Part shown: positions 1-9,201 of the stretch, piece by piece
How positions within the stretch are numbered: position 1 is the stretch's first letter
Layout: the number at the start of each line of letters is the position of its first letter
Program-made: the position numbers and the translations under genes
Source of the DNA: Herbiconiux sp.
Lineage (GTDB): Bacteria > Actinomycetota > Actinomycetes > Actinomycetales > Microbacteriaceae
NCBI RefSeq assembly: GCF_023264855.1
Contig: NZ_JAHFUW010000003.1
Location: forward strand, 87,030-151,029
DNA length: 64,000 bases
Direction of reading: 5' to 3'
Notes under the pieces: model-generated
What the model was told of the DNA's origin: nothing
The model's database searches: none
Seen by the model: the letters and a program-made list of their open reading frames with translations, nothing else

Positions 1-1056
1 GATCAGGCCGAGCAGGCGATCGCCGCCATCGGCTCCCGCTCCCTCTCGTACGACCAGTGGTTCCCGCGGCCCGTGCATCTGCGCCGATTCCCGGCGGGCA
101 GCCCTTTCGACGCCCGCCCCGTGCCGACGCTGCACACCATCGGCCTTTGGGACAACTGCGCGCCGCTGTCGTGGGCCGACGTGGCCGAGATTCAGAAGCG
201 GCCGGCCTGGGCGATGAACCACTTCCTGCGCCTGGAGGCGATGGATCACGAGTCGTTCTACCTCGACGACCCGCTCGAGGCCCGCGGCGAAGAGCGGCCC
301 GAGGCGCAGATCCGGGCCGAGCTGCCGCGGATGCTGCAGCCCGCCCTCGACTTCTTCGAAGTGTTCGTGCGCGGCAACGGCGGAGTCGACGACATCCCGC
401 GCGTCACCTGGGCGCTCGCCGGAACCGACGAGGTGCGCACCGCCGACTCCTGGCCGCCCGCGCAAACCGCCGAGCTCACGTTCTTCGCCACTGCCGAGGG
501 TCTGCTGGCAACGGCTCCGGATGCCACGACCACCGAACGCGGGTGGACGCACGACCCCGCCGACCTCGTGCCGTCCAGCGTGCAGAACGCCTTCGCCTTC
601 CTCGCCGCGCAGCCCGACGAGGCTCCGCTCGGCGACCGCGACGACGTGCTCGTGTTCACGGGTGAACCGCTCGAGCAGCAGCTCGACCTGGTGGGCCCGG
701 TCACCGCGACCGCGCGCATCCACTCCGACGGACCGGTCATGGACTTCTTCGTGCGCCTGCTCGATGTCGCCGCCGACGGTACCGCGCTGCGGATCGCGCG
801 CGGCCAGGTGCAGCTCGCCGATGCCCGGCGGGCGACCGATGTCGTCGTCGACCTCGGTCAGGTGGCCTACCGGCTGGCTCCCGGCCACCGCCTGCGCCTG
901 CACGTGAGCAGCAGCGATCACCCCGAGTTCATCCCGCAGCCGGGCACCGGCGAGGATCCCTGGTCGGCGGTCGAGACCCGGCCCAACCACCAGACCCTCG
1001 TTCTCGGCCCCGAGGCCGGATTCGCCCTGACCATCACCACCCTGGAGGACCGATGA
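1..1056 (+). CDS. CocE/NonD-family (peptidase S15-type) hydrolase, C-terminal part
   Basis: The frame is open from base 1, so the gene starts upstream and 351 residues are visible. Residues from about 200 to the end match the jelly-roll C-terminal domain of X-Pro dipeptidyl-peptidase/CocE proteins (VFTGEPLEQQLDLVGPV, then LRLHVSSSDHPEF). Upstream of it, D51 in TIGLWD and H83 in MDHESF are plausible Asp and His of the catalytic triad; the nucleophile Ser would lie outside the window. Family members hydrolyse esters or amide bonds of small molecules; the substrate cannot be told. The stop overlaps the next start (ATGA), so it belongs to an operon with the DUF3237 protein and the amidohydrolase. 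Confidence 0.85.
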   Translation, partial: DQAEQAIAAIGSRSLSYDQWFPRPVHLRRFPAGSPFDARPVPTLHTIGLWDNCAPLSWADVAEIQKRPAWAMNHFLRLEAMDHESFYLDDPLEARGEERPEAQIRAELPRMLQPALDFFEVFVRGNGGVDDIPRVTWALAGTDEVRTADSWPPAQTAELTFFATAEGLLATAPDATTTERGWTHDPADLVPSSVQNAFAFLAAQPDEAPLGDRDDVLVFTGEPLEQQLDLVGPVTATARIHSDGPVMDFFVRLLDVAADGTALRIARGQVQLADARRATDVVVDLGQVAYRLAPGHRLRLHVSSSDHPEFIPQPGTGEDPWSAVETRPNHQTLVLGPEAGFALTITTLEDR

Positions 1057-1553
1057 CGAACGCACCCACGACCGCCGCCGAAACCACACCTCCGGCCCTG
1101 CCCGACCCCGTTCTCGAGTTCGCCTTCGAGATCCGCGCCGGCATCGACCCCTTCGTGCGGATCGGCCGCAGCGCCGACGAGGAGCTCACCTTCACGCCGG
1201 TCAGCGGCGGCACCGTGGCGGGCCCGCTGCTGAGCGGCGTCGTGCTCGCGGGCGGCGGCGACTGGGCGGTCGAGCGCAGCGGCACCGCCCAGCTCGAGGC
1301 GCGTTACCTGATCCGGGCCGACGACGGCACCGTGATCGACATCCTGAACCGCGGCTACTACCGGGCCTCCGAGGAGGTCATGGCGCGCGTGCAGGCGGGC
1401 GAGAACGTGTCCGAGAGTGAGTACTACTTCCGCACCGCGCCGGTGTTCCAGACGGATGCTCCGGCCCACCGCTGGCTCGCCGAGCACCAGTTCGTGGGGC
1501 TCGCGCGGGACGAAGACGGCCAGGTCTGCATCCGCATCTTCGTGGTGCGCTGA
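1053..1553 (+). CDS. DUF3237 domain protein (first of two paralogues)
   Basis: 166 residues, almost entirely one DUF3237 domain, a small beta-barrel-like domain with no established function. Recognisable family stretches are GGTVAGP, LEARYLIR, IDILNRGYY and FRTAPVF. ATGA overlap with the CocE-type hydrolase and a one-base gap to the amidohydrolase indicate co-translation with hydrolytic enzymes. A second copy, about half identical by eye and sharing TQLDARYLIR-, VNRGYW- and FVFQTG-type blocks, lies at 10625-11131 as last gene of the importer/amidase operon. That suggests the family has a role in this particular catabolic process, perhaps binding a substrate or intermediate, but this is inference. 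Confidence 0.88.
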   Translation: MTNAPTTAAETTPPALPDPVLEFAFEIRAGIDPFVRIGRSADEELTFTPVSGGTVAGPLLSGVVLAGGGDWAVERSGTAQLEARYLIRADDGTVIDILNRGYYRASEEVMARVQAGENVSESEYYFRTAPVFQTDAPAHRWLAEHQFVGLARDEDGQVCIRIFVVR

Positions 1554-1554
1554 G

Positions 1555-3234
1555 ATGACCGGGATGTTCGACACCATCTACGTCGGCGGCCGAGCCTTCA
1601 CCGCCGGCTGGGACGCCTCGCGCGCGCTCGGTGTGGGCGTGCGCGACGGCCGGATCGCGGCCGTCGCCGCCGACGACGAGCTGCGCGCGGCCGGGGCCGC
1701 CGAGGTGGTGGAGCTGCGCGGCGGCCTCGTGCTGCCGGCCTTCCACGACGCCCACGCGCATCCGATCGCCGGGGCCGTCGAGCTGCTGCAGTGCGATCTC
1801 GCCGAGGCGGTCGACGCCGACGACTGCCTGGCCCGCATCGAGCGCTACGCCGCTTCGCTCGCCGAGGACGAGTGGGTGCTCGGCGGCGGCTGGTCGATGC
1901 CGCACTTCCCGGGCGGCACGCCCACCCGTCAGCAACTCGACCGGGTCGTGGGCGGTCGCCCGGTCATGCTGCACAACCGCGACCACCACGGCGTCTGGGT
2001 GAGCACCCGCACGCTCGAGCTCGCCGGGATCACCGCTCTGACCGAGGATCCGGCCGACGGGCGGATCGAGCGCGAGGCCGACGGCTTCCCGAGCGGCGTG
2101 CTGCACGAGGGGGCGGTGCAGCTGATCGACGACGTCGTTCCGGGCACCAGCCCCGAGCTCGCGGCCCGCGCGCTCGACCGGGCCCAGAGCGAGTTCTTCG
2201 CCCGAGGGCTCTCCGGCTGGCAGGACGCCTGGGTCGGTCGCACGGCCGGCGTCGACGACCTGCTCGACACCTACGTCGCCGCGGTGCAGGACGGTACGCT
2301 CCGAGCGCGCATCACCGCCGCGCTGTGGTGGGAGCGCGACGGCGGCCTCGCCCAGCTGGCGGGCCTGCGCGAGCGGCGTGCCCGCGTCGAGGCGCTCGGC
2401 CGGCCCGATCTGCTGATCGCCGACACCGTCAAGATCATGGTCGACGGGGTGGCCGAGAACTTCACGGCCGCGCTCAGCGAGCCGTACCGCGATGCCTGCG
2501 GGCACACGACCGGCAACAGCGGTCTCACCTTCCTGTCTCCGGCCGACCTCACCGAGGCGGTCGTGGCTCTGGATGCCGAGGGCTTCGTGGTGCACTTCCA
2601 CGCGCTCGGCGACCGGGCGGTCACCCTCGCGCTCGACGCCCTCGAGGCGGCGCGCGCGGCCAACGGGGTGCGTGCCTCCCGCCACCACCTGGCCCACCTG
2701 CAGCTCGTGCAGAGCTCCGACGTGCCGCGCTTCGCCGCACTGGAGGCGACCGCCAACCTGCAGATGCTGTGGGGCGCGGTCGACGACCAGCTCGACGAGC
2801 TGACCTTCCCGTTCATCGACCCGCGACTGGTCGGGCGGCACTACCCGTTCCGCGAGTTGCGGGATGCGGGGGCGCGGCTCGCGGCCGGCTCCGACTGGCC
2901 GGTGTCGACGCAGGACCCGATCGAGGCCGTCCACATCGCCGTCAACCGCGCGGCGCCGGGGGACGAGCCCGACGACCGTATCCGCACCGATCAGGCCCTG
3001 GACCTGTCCGACGCGCTGGCCGCCTACACGGCCGGATCGGCATTCGTCGGCGGACGGAGCGGGATGTCCGGGGCGCTAGTTCCGGGGCTGGCCGCCGACC
3101 TCGTCGTGCTCGATGCCGATCCCTTCGCCGTGCCGCGCGACGAGCTGCACCGCGTGCGCGTGCGGGAGACCCGGGTGGCGGGGGAGTGCGTCTACAGCGC
3201 CGAGGGCGACGCCGACGCCGCGGGCGCCTCGTGA
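1555..3234 (+). CDS. Metal-dependent amidohydrolase (YtcJ-like, Amidohydro_3)
   Basis: 559 residues from ATG 1555 (a second ATG at 1564 is possible). The N-terminal part carries the amidohydrolase metal site FHDAHAHP (H67, H69). Later come KIMVDGVAEN (expected metal-bridging or active-site region), VHFHALGDRAV, a downstream His in RHHLAHLQ, and GSDWPV with the conserved Asp. This order fits the Amidohydro_3/YtcJ group of cytosolic hydrolases acting on amide or N-acyl bonds; the substrate is not predictable. It follows the DUF3237 gene by one base. Its last 43 bases overlap the 3' end of the convergent TetR gene, an unusually long convergent coding overlap. Confidence 0.88.
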   Translation: MTGMFDTIYVGGRAFTAGWDASRALGVGVRDGRIAAVAADDELRAAGAAEVVELRGGLVLPAFHDAHAHPIAGAVELLQCDLAEAVDADDCLARIERYAASLAEDEWVLGGGWSMPHFPGGTPTRQQLDRVVGGRPVMLHNRDHHGVWVSTRTLELAGITALTEDPADGRIEREADGFPSGVLHEGAVQLIDDVVPGTSPELAARALDRAQSEFFARGLSGWQDAWVGRTAGVDDLLDTYVAAVQDGTLRARITAALWWERDGGLAQLAGLRERRARVEALGRPDLLIADTVKIMVDGVAENFTAALSEPYRDACGHTTGNSGLTFLSPADLTEAVVALDAEGFVVHFHALGDRAVTLALDALEAARAANGVRASRHHLAHLQLVQSSDVPRFAALEATANLQMLWGAVDDQLDELTFPFIDPRLVGRHYPFRELRDAGARLAAGSDWPVSTQDPIEAVHIAVNRAAPGDEPDDRIRTDQALDLSDALAAYTAGSAFVGGRSGMSGALVPGLAADLVVLDADPFAVPRDELHRVRVRETRVAGECVYSAEGDADAAGAS

Positions 3235-3812
3235 TCGGCGCCGGAGCGCGGCAGACCCGCCAGCGTCGCCTGCACCAGGTCGCGAACGCGCGTCTCGTCC
3301 CAGTGCTCCGAGTCCTCCATGGTGGCGATGTACGCCCCGCGCACCAGCACGTAGAGCAGCTCGGCCACGTGCCGGGGGTCGGTGAATCCCGACTCGCGCG
3401 CGGTCGATTCCAGAACATCCTGGAACTCGCGCGACTCCCGCTGCAGCGAGGCTCGCAGCTCGGGCTCGACGCCCGCGTTGGCCACGATCTCGAGGATGAG
3501 CGTGCGCAGCACGGCGTCGTCGGGGCTCGAGCTGAGCGACCAGTCGACCAGGCCGGCGAGGCGCTCGGAGGGCGGCAGGGCGGCGACGGCGGCGCTGCGC
3601 TCCTCGAGCCAGCGGTCACGCCCCTGATCGAGCGCGTTCATGATGAGCGCGGCCCGGGACGGCAGGTAGTTCGTTACGAGCGTCGTGGAGCCGCCGAGCT
3701 CGCGGGCCACCGAACGGATGGTCACCGCCTGCGCTCCCGCGGTGCGGGCCACCCGGATGGTCGCCGCCGCGATGTCGGCGTAGCGCTGACCGGTATCCAC
3801 CTCACGAGGCAT
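3192..3812 (-). CDS. TetR/AcrR-family transcriptional regulator
   Basis: 206 residues. The N-terminal helix-turn-helix is typical (RYADIAAATIRVARTAGAQA, then VTIRSVARELGGSTTLVTNYLPSRAALI), followed by a divergent all-helical ligand domain. It faces away from the importer operon beginning at 3944. The 131-base gap between them holds a 15-bp palindrome (3858-3872) that is a good operator candidate, so this protein probably represses the importer/amidase operon and itself. The inducer is unknown but is likely an imported amide or peptide-like molecule. The coding end overlaps that of the amidohydrolase by 43 bases. Confidence 0.88.
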   Translation of the reverse strand: MPREVDTGQRYADIAAATIRVARTAGAQAVTIRSVARELGGSTTLVTNYLPSRAALIMNALDQGRDRWLEERSAAVAALPPSERLAGLVDWSLSSSPDDAVLRTLILEIVANAGVEPELRASLQRESREFQDVLESTARESGFTDPRHVAELLYVLVRGAYIATMEDSEHWDETRVRDLVQATLAGLPRSGADHEAPAASASPSAL

Positions 3813-3857
3813 GTCACCAACTCTATACAGCGCCGTAACATGAATGCAACAATGATG

Positions 3858-3872
3858 TACAACACTGTTGTA
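3858..3872. promoter_or_regulatory. Probable TetR operator palindrome
   Basis: TACAACA-C-TGTTGTA: two perfect 7-base arms around one central C, between the divergent TetR gene (start 3812) and importer gene (start 3944). The surrounding 60 bases are unusually AT-rich for this genome, as expected of a promoter/operator. Size and symmetry suit a TetR dimer. Binding is inferred from position and symmetry. Confidence 0.65.
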
Positions 3873-3943
3873 TTACAGTGGGAAGGTCACGGCAACGCCG
3901 CCGTGGCCGTCGAACCCGCTGTGAGAATCCGAAAGGGAACGAG

Positions 3944-5611
3944 ATGAGAATCCGAGGCACAGCCGCCGCGGTCGTCGCAGTCGGAGCGGCCGTCGTGCTG
4001 CTCGCGGGATGCACGCCCCGGGACAACGGTACCGGCACTCCCACGGGAGCGCCCGCATCCTCCACCCCCGTCGACCTCGTCTCGTCGTTGCCCGCGGGCA
4101 CGACGGCGGTCGACGAGGTCACCTGGGGCCTGGCCGAAGGGGAGCCGGCGCTGCTCGCCCCGGGCGGCGACTACAACTTCGTCACCCCCAACCTGTGCGA
4201 CAGCCTGCTGCGCGTGACGCCCGACTTCGGCGTGGAGCCCGGAATCGCCGAGAGCGCCGAGTTCGTCGACCCGGTGACCTTCGTCATCGACATCCGCCCG
4301 GGCGTCACCTTCTGGGACGGCTCGCCCGTGACCCGGGACGACGTGGTCTACAGCCTCGAACGCGACCGCGATCAGCGCTCGGCGTTCTACGGCGCGACCG
4401 TGCTGATCGTGCCCGGCGCCGACGGCATCGCCGTCACGGGCGAGAACCAGGTGACCGTGCGCTTCGTGGCGCCCGACTCCACCTTCCGCGACGCGATCGC
4501 GGGCGGCGCCGGCGCGGTGCTGAGCAAGGCCTTCGGCGAGCAGGCCGGAGCGGCCCTCGGCACCTCGGCGGGCGGCGTTCTCTGCGCGGGGCCCTACAAG
4601 CTCGACTCGTGGACGCCGGGCCAGGACATCGTCACGGTGGCGAACGACACCTACTGGGGCGGCGCTCCCGAGGTGAAGAAGATCACCTACAAGTTCGTGC
4701 CCGACGGCACCACCCTCACCAACGCCCTGCTGGCGGGGGAGATCGACGGGGCGTACAACGTGCCGCCGGCCAATCGCGGCGAGTTCGAGTCATCCGGCAC
4801 CGGCACCTTCGTGGTCGGCCCGTCGACCGCCTCGTTCTCGTTCGGCCCCACGCGCAGCGAGGGCCTGGGGGCGAACCCGAAGATCCGCCAGGCGCTCAGC
4901 CTCGCCATCGACCGCGACCAATACATCCAGACCGTGCTCAACGGCCTGGGCGAGGCGCAGTCGACCTTCGTCGCTCCCTTCTCCTGGGAGAGCTCGGATG
5001 CCGCGGCCACCTACAAGGCCGGATACGACGCCCTCGAGGCGCCCACCACCGACATCGCCGCCGCCAAGGAGCTGGTGCAGGAGTCGGGTGAAGACACTTC
5101 GGTGCCGCTGCGGATCGTGATCCCGGCCGGCTCGACCGAGCTCTCGCAGACCGCTGCCATCATGCAGAGCGCCGCGCAGCAGATCGGCCTCACCGCCGAG
5201 ATCGACGAGCGGCAGGCGGCCGACTACGCCGCGATGTTCTCCGACCCGTTCAACGAGAGCCTGCGCGCCGACACCGACCTGATCGCCGCGACCGGCTACA
5301 CCGAGACGCCGGGCGTGCTGGCCTACCCGCAGCTGTTCCTGCTACCCGTCGACCAGGGCGGCATCTTCAACTGGAGCGACTACGCCGACGCCGACGTGAC
5401 CGCCGCGCTCCAGACGGCACGCACGACACCGGATGCCGAGGGCGCCGCCGCGGCCTACGTCGATGCGCAGGCGATCTTCGCACCCGACCAGCTGCAGGTC
5501 ACCCTCGCCGGGGCGTACCACACCACGTTCCTGTCGAACGATCTCACCGGTGTCGTGACCTCGATCGCCGCGTACTCCAGCCCCTGGGCGCTCGCGCTGG
5601 GTGGCAAGTGA
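3944..5611 (+). CDS. Peptide/opine/nickel-type ABC transporter substrate-binding lipoprotein
   Basis: 555 residues, SBP_bac_5 family (extracytoplasmic domain of DppA/OppA-like importers). ATG 3944 is preceded by GAAAGGGAACGAG. The N-terminus is a lipoprotein signal with lipobox LLAGC, so the mature protein should be lipid-anchored outside the membrane. Family features seen include LCDSLLRVTPDFGVEPGIA and VTFWDGSPVTRDDVVYSLER. It begins a five-cistron importer unit (SBP, two permeases, double ATPase, amidase) plus a DUF3237 gene. The amidase in the same operon suggests the ligand is an amide- or peptide-like compound rather than nickel. Confidence 0.92.
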   Translation: MRIRGTAAAVVAVGAAVVLLAGCTPRDNGTGTPTGAPASSTPVDLVSSLPAGTTAVDEVTWGLAEGEPALLAPGGDYNFVTPNLCDSLLRVTPDFGVEPGIAESAEFVDPVTFVIDIRPGVTFWDGSPVTRDDVVYSLERDRDQRSAFYGATVLIVPGADGIAVTGENQVTVRFVAPDSTFRDAIAGGAGAVLSKAFGEQAGAALGTSAGGVLCAGPYKLDSWTPGQDIVTVANDTYWGGAPEVKKITYKFVPDGTTLTNALLAGEIDGAYNVPPANRGEFESSGTGTFVVGPSTASFSFGPTRSEGLGANPKIRQALSLAIDRDQYIQTVLNGLGEAQSTFVAPFSWESSDAAATYKAGYDALEAPTTDIAAAKELVQESGEDTSVPLRIVIPAGSTELSQTAAIMQSAAQQIGLTAEIDERQAADYAAMFSDPFNESLRADTDLIAATGYTETPGVLAYPQLFLLPVDQGGIFNWSDYADADVTAALQTARTTPDAEGAAAAYVDAQAIFAPDQLQVTLAGAYHTTFLSNDLTGVVTSIAAYSSPWALALGGK

Positions 5612-5642
5612 CCGGGGCGCTGGCCGGGAAGGGGGCGGGCGG

Positions 5643-6599
5643 ATGAACCGCGCCACGATCCGGCCCCTGCTGGGCAAGCTGGGCGGGCTGCTGCTCACCC
5701 TCTTCCTGGCCAGCGTCGTCATCTTCGCCGCCCTCCAGCTCACCGGCGACCCGATCGCCGCCATCACCGGCGGTGTGCGGCCCACGCCCGAGCTGATCGA
5801 GACGATCCGGGCGCAGTACCACCTCGACGATCCGATCTGGCTGCAGTACCTGCGCTGGCTGGGCGGCATCGTCACCGGCGACCTCGGCACCTCGTTCGTC
5901 TACAAGACGCCCGTGGTCGACCTGATCGCGCCGCGCATCGGCATCACGGTGCTGCTGGTGCTGTACACCGTGGTGCTGATCGTGGTGTTCGGCATCGGCA
6001 GCGGCATCCTCGCCGCCCGCCGGGGCGGTGCGACCGACAAGGCGGTGCTCGTCGCCACCTCGGTCGGCGTGGCGCTGCCCACCTTCGTGGTGGCGATCCT
6101 GCTGATCTGGCTGTTCGGCCGCGAACTCGGCTGGTTCCCGGTGTACGGCGCGGGGGAGGGGCTGCTCGACAACCTCTACCATCTGACCCTGCCGGCCATC
6201 TCGCTCTCGGTGCTCTACATCGCCTACCTCAGCCGCATCACCCGCGGCGCCGTGGTGGCGCAGCTCGGTTCCGAGCACGTCGACACCGCCCGGGTGCGCG
6301 GCATCCCTTCGGAGCAGATCTTCCGCCGGCACGTGTTCCTGAACGCCTCTCCACAGGTGCTCTCCATCTCGGGGGCCACCATCGCCGGCCTGTTCGCGAT
6401 CTCGGCGATCGCCGAAGTGGCGTTCGGGATCGGCGGGCTCGGCTCGCTGCTCACCGAGGCCGCCGCCCGCAAAGACCTGCCGGTCGTGCAGGTGATCTCG
6501 CTGATGCTCGTGGCGCTGTTCGTGGTGGTGAACGCCGTCGTCGACGTGATCATCGCCGCGATCGATCCGGACTCCGCCAAACCGAGGAGGAACGCATGA
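5643..6599 (+). CDS. ABC transporter permease, DppB/OppB type
   Basis: 318 residues from ATG 5643, chosen because GGAAGGGGGCGGGCGG lies just upstream; an in-frame GTG at 5601 is an alternative but overlaps the SBP gene. About six membrane segments, starting with LGGLLLTLFLASVVIFAALQL. The EAA-type cytoplasmic loop appears as DTARVRGIPSEQIFRRHVF, where the ATPase docks. It pairs with the next permease to form the membrane channel. The two genes overlap by four bases (ATGA). Confidence 0.92.
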   Translation: MNRATIRPLLGKLGGLLLTLFLASVVIFAALQLTGDPIAAITGGVRPTPELIETIRAQYHLDDPIWLQYLRWLGGIVTGDLGTSFVYKTPVVDLIAPRIGITVLLVLYTVVLIVVFGIGSGILAARRGGATDKAVLVATSVGVALPTFVVAILLIWLFGRELGWFPVYGAGEGLLDNLYHLTLPAISLSVLYIAYLSRITRGAVVAQLGSEHVDTARVRGIPSEQIFRRHVFLNASPQVLSISGATIAGLFAISAIAEVAFGIGGLGSLLTEAAARKDLPVVQVISLMLVALFVVVNAVVDVIIAAIDPDSAKPRRNA

Positions 6600-7459
6600 G
6601 CGTCGCACAACTCGCCGGCGGCCGTGTTCCGCGGGTCGCCCGCCGGGCCGCCCAGCGCGAATGGCTCTTCATCGTCGCGGCCGTGGTGCTGCTCGGCATC
6701 GTCGTGATGGCGCTGTTCGGGCCGCTGCTCGCCCCCTACGACCCCGATCAGCTCTTCGTGGGACCGTCGAACGGCGCCGTCTCGGCCTCCCACATCATGG
6801 GCACCGACGACCTCGGCCGCGACATCTTCTCGCGGGTGCTCAGCGGGGCGGCCGCCAGCGTGTTCGCCCCGGTCGTGGTGGTCGTGCTCTCCGGTGTGCT
6901 GGGCGCCACCCTCGCGGTCGTGGCGGCCTGGTTCGGCGGCTGGGTCGACGGCGTGAGCAACCGCATCATCGACGTGATCTTCGCCATCCCCGGCCTCGTG
7001 CTGGCCATCCTCGCGGTCGCGATGTTCGGCAAGGGGCTCGTCGCCCCGGTGCTCGCCCTCTCGATCGCCTACCTGCCGATCGTCTCGCGGCTCGTGCGCG
7101 GCGGTGCCCGGGCCGAGCTCGGCAAGCCGTACATGGCCGCGCTGCGGATTCAGGGCGTGAGCTCGGGCGCCATCGCGTTCCGGCACCTCGTGCCGGCGCT
7201 GCTGCCGATGATCATCGCGCAGTCGACCATCGGCTTCGGCTACGCGATGCTCGACCTGGCCGCGATCTCGTTCCTCGGCCTCGGCGCCCAGCCGCCGGCA
7301 TCCGACTGGGGTGTGATGATCTCGGCCGGCCAGGCCTCGCTGCTCACGGGCGCGCCCGAGCAGTCGGTGTTCCCGGCGCTGCTGGTCGTCGTGACGGTGC
7401 TGGCGGTCAACATCCTCGGCGCGCGGGTGACCGCGTGGGCGGAAGGAAAGGACTCATGA
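6596..7459 (+). CDS. ABC transporter permease, DppC/OppC type
   Basis: 287 residues. N-terminal cytoplasmic segment, then about six membrane helices. The DppC hallmark HIMGTDDLGRDIFSRVLSGA follows the first helix, and an EAA-like loop (MAALRIQGVSSGAIAFRHL) lies near the C-terminal third. Second half of the channel made with the preceding permease. Both ends overlap the neighbouring genes by ATGA, so the importer subunits are translationally coupled. Confidence 0.92.
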   Translation: MSVAQLAGGRVPRVARRAAQREWLFIVAAVVLLGIVVMALFGPLLAPYDPDQLFVGPSNGAVSASHIMGTDDLGRDIFSRVLSGAAASVFAPVVVVVLSGVLGATLAVVAAWFGGWVDGVSNRIIDVIFAIPGLVLAILAVAMFGKGLVAPVLALSIAYLPIVSRLVRGGARAELGKPYMAALRIQGVSSGAIAFRHLVPALLPMIIAQSTIGFGYAMLDLAAISFLGLGAQPPASDWGVMISAGQASLLTGAPEQSVFPALLVVVTVLAVNILGARVTAWAEGKDS

Positions 7460-9201
7460 GCGACCTCGTGCTCGAACTCGACCACCTCTCGATCGCCGCA
7501 CCGGCTCCTCTCGCCGCTCCAGGCGCGGGGCCGCGCACGATCGTGCACGACGTGACCCTGCAGGTGAGCGCCGGCGAGTCGGTGGGCCTCGTGGGGGAGT
7601 CCGGATCGGGCAAGACCCTGTCGGTGCGCTCGGTGGCGGGCCTGCTGCCCGCCGGGTTCACCACGACCGGGGCCATCCGGGTCGAAGGTCATGACCTCGC
7701 GCAGCTGCCCAAGGCGGAACTGCGGCGGCTGCGCGCCACCCGCATCGGCATGGTGTTCCAGACACCCCGGGCGCACCTGAACCCGCTGCGCACCATCGGC
7801 GACTTCATGACCGAAGCGCTGATCGCGGTGGCCAAGGAGAGACCGGATGCGGCGCGCCGGCGGGCGGTCGACCTGCTCGCCGAGGTGGGCATCCCCGACC
7901 CCGAGCGGCGGATGCGCCAACGGCCCGCCGAACTCTCGGGCGGGCTGCTGCAGCGCGTGATGATCGCCGCCACCCTGGCGATGGATCCGCCCATCCTGCT
8001 CGCCGACGAGATCACGACCGCCCTCGACGTGACCACCCAAGAGGAGGTGATGGCGGTGATCGCCGACCTGCGCAAGCACCGCGACCTCACCCTGCTGTTC
8101 ATCACGCACGACCTCGCGCTCGCCGGCGCCGTCTGCGACCGAGTGGCGGTGATGCAGCACGGCCGGGTGGTCGAGACGCTGAACGCGGCGACCATGCGCC
8201 AGGATGCCACCGACCCGTACACGAAGCGGCTGCTGTCGGCGTCGCTGCCGGGCGAGGTCTCGGCCGAGCGGCCGACGGATGCCGCCGATCCGGTGCTCGT
8301 TGTGCAGAGTCTGCGCAAGGTGTTCTCGGTGCTTTCGCCGAAGGGCCGCCGTGAGGAGTTCGTGGCCGTCGACGACGTGGGTTTCCGCCTGGAGCCGGGC
8401 GGATCGCTCGGCATCGTGGGCGAGTCGGGTTCCGGCAAATCGACGACGGCACGCGTCATCTGCGGTCTCGAAGCGGCCGACGCGGGAACGGTGCTCGTCA
8501 AGGGCGAGGACTGGACCAAGGCGGCGCGGGGCACGAAGGCCCGGCGTCATCGTGCCCGGATCGCGCAGATGGTGTTCCAAGACCCGTATCAGTCGCTGGA
8601 TCGCCGCCAGACGGTGCGCGAGTGCCTTTCGGAGGCGGTGGCCGTGCATCGGCCCCGCGCGAGCCGGGTCGAGCTGACCGCCCGGGTCGACGAGCTGCTC
8701 ACGGCCGTCACCCTCGACCTCGACCTCGCCGGGCAGCGGCCCCGTTCGCTCTCGGGCGGCCAGCGCCAGCGCGTGGCGATCGCCCGGGCGCTCGCGGCCG
8801 ATCCCGAGATCCTCGTGCTCGACGAGGCCGTGTCGGCGCTCGACGTGACGACGCAGGTCGAGATCCTCACCCTGCTCGACCGCATCCGGCGCGAGACCGG
8901 CGTCGCTCTGCTGATGATCTCGCACGACCTCACCACAGTGCGGCGGGTGTGCGACCAGGTCGTGGTGATGAAGTCCGGCAGGGTGATCGAGCAGGGGCCC
9001 ATCGCCGACGTGCTCGACGACCCGCGCGCCGACTACACACGCACCCTGCTCGACTCCATCCCGCGGGAGGGATGGGTGCCCAGACGCCGCATCCCGACCC
9101 GCACCGCGTCGCTCCCGGCCGTGGCCACGCGGGCGACCCGCATCATCCCCGCCGAATCCGTTGCCCCCGAATCCATTCCCCGTCGAGGAGAGAAGACATG
9201 A
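7456..9201 (+). CDS. ABC transporter ATPase with two fused nucleotide-binding domains (DppD-DppF type)
   Basis: 581 residues containing two complete ATPase modules. The first has Walker A GESGSGKT at residues 47-54 and the signature LSGGLLQR. The second has Walker A GESGSGKS at 322-329 and signature LSGGQRQR. In many bacteria these are separate DppD and DppF proteins; fused forms are common in Actinobacteria and Proteobacteria. It would energise the importer formed by the two preceding permeases. The first signature (GGLLQR) departs from the usual GGQ/MRQR. The last ~40 residues are a Pro/Arg/Thr-rich tail. The end overlaps the amidase start (ATGA). Confidence 0.92.
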   Translation: MSDLVLELDHLSIAAPAPLAAPGAGPRTIVHDVTLQVSAGESVGLVGESGSGKTLSVRSVAGLLPAGFTTTGAIRVEGHDLAQLPKAELRRLRATRIGMVFQTPRAHLNPLRTIGDFMTEALIAVAKERPDAARRRAVDLLAEVGIPDPERRMRQRPAELSGGLLQRVMIAATLAMDPPILLADEITTALDVTTQEEVMAVIADLRKHRDLTLLFITHDLALAGAVCDRVAVMQHGRVVETLNAATMRQDATDPYTKRLLSASLPGEVSAERPTDAADPVLVVQSLRKVFSVLSPKGRREEFVAVDDVGFRLEPGGSLGIVGESGSGKSTTARVICGLEAADAGTVLVKGEDWTKAARGTKARRHRARIAQMVFQDPYQSLDRRQTVRECLSEAVAVHRPRASRVELTARVDELLTAVTLDLDLAGQRPRSLSGGQRQRVAIARALAADPEILVLDEAVSALDVTTQVEILTLLDRIRRETGVALLMISHDLTTVRRVCDQVVVMKSGRVIEQGPIADVLDDPRADYTRTLLDSIPREGWVPRRRIPTRTASLPAVATRATRIIPAESVAPESIPRRGEKT

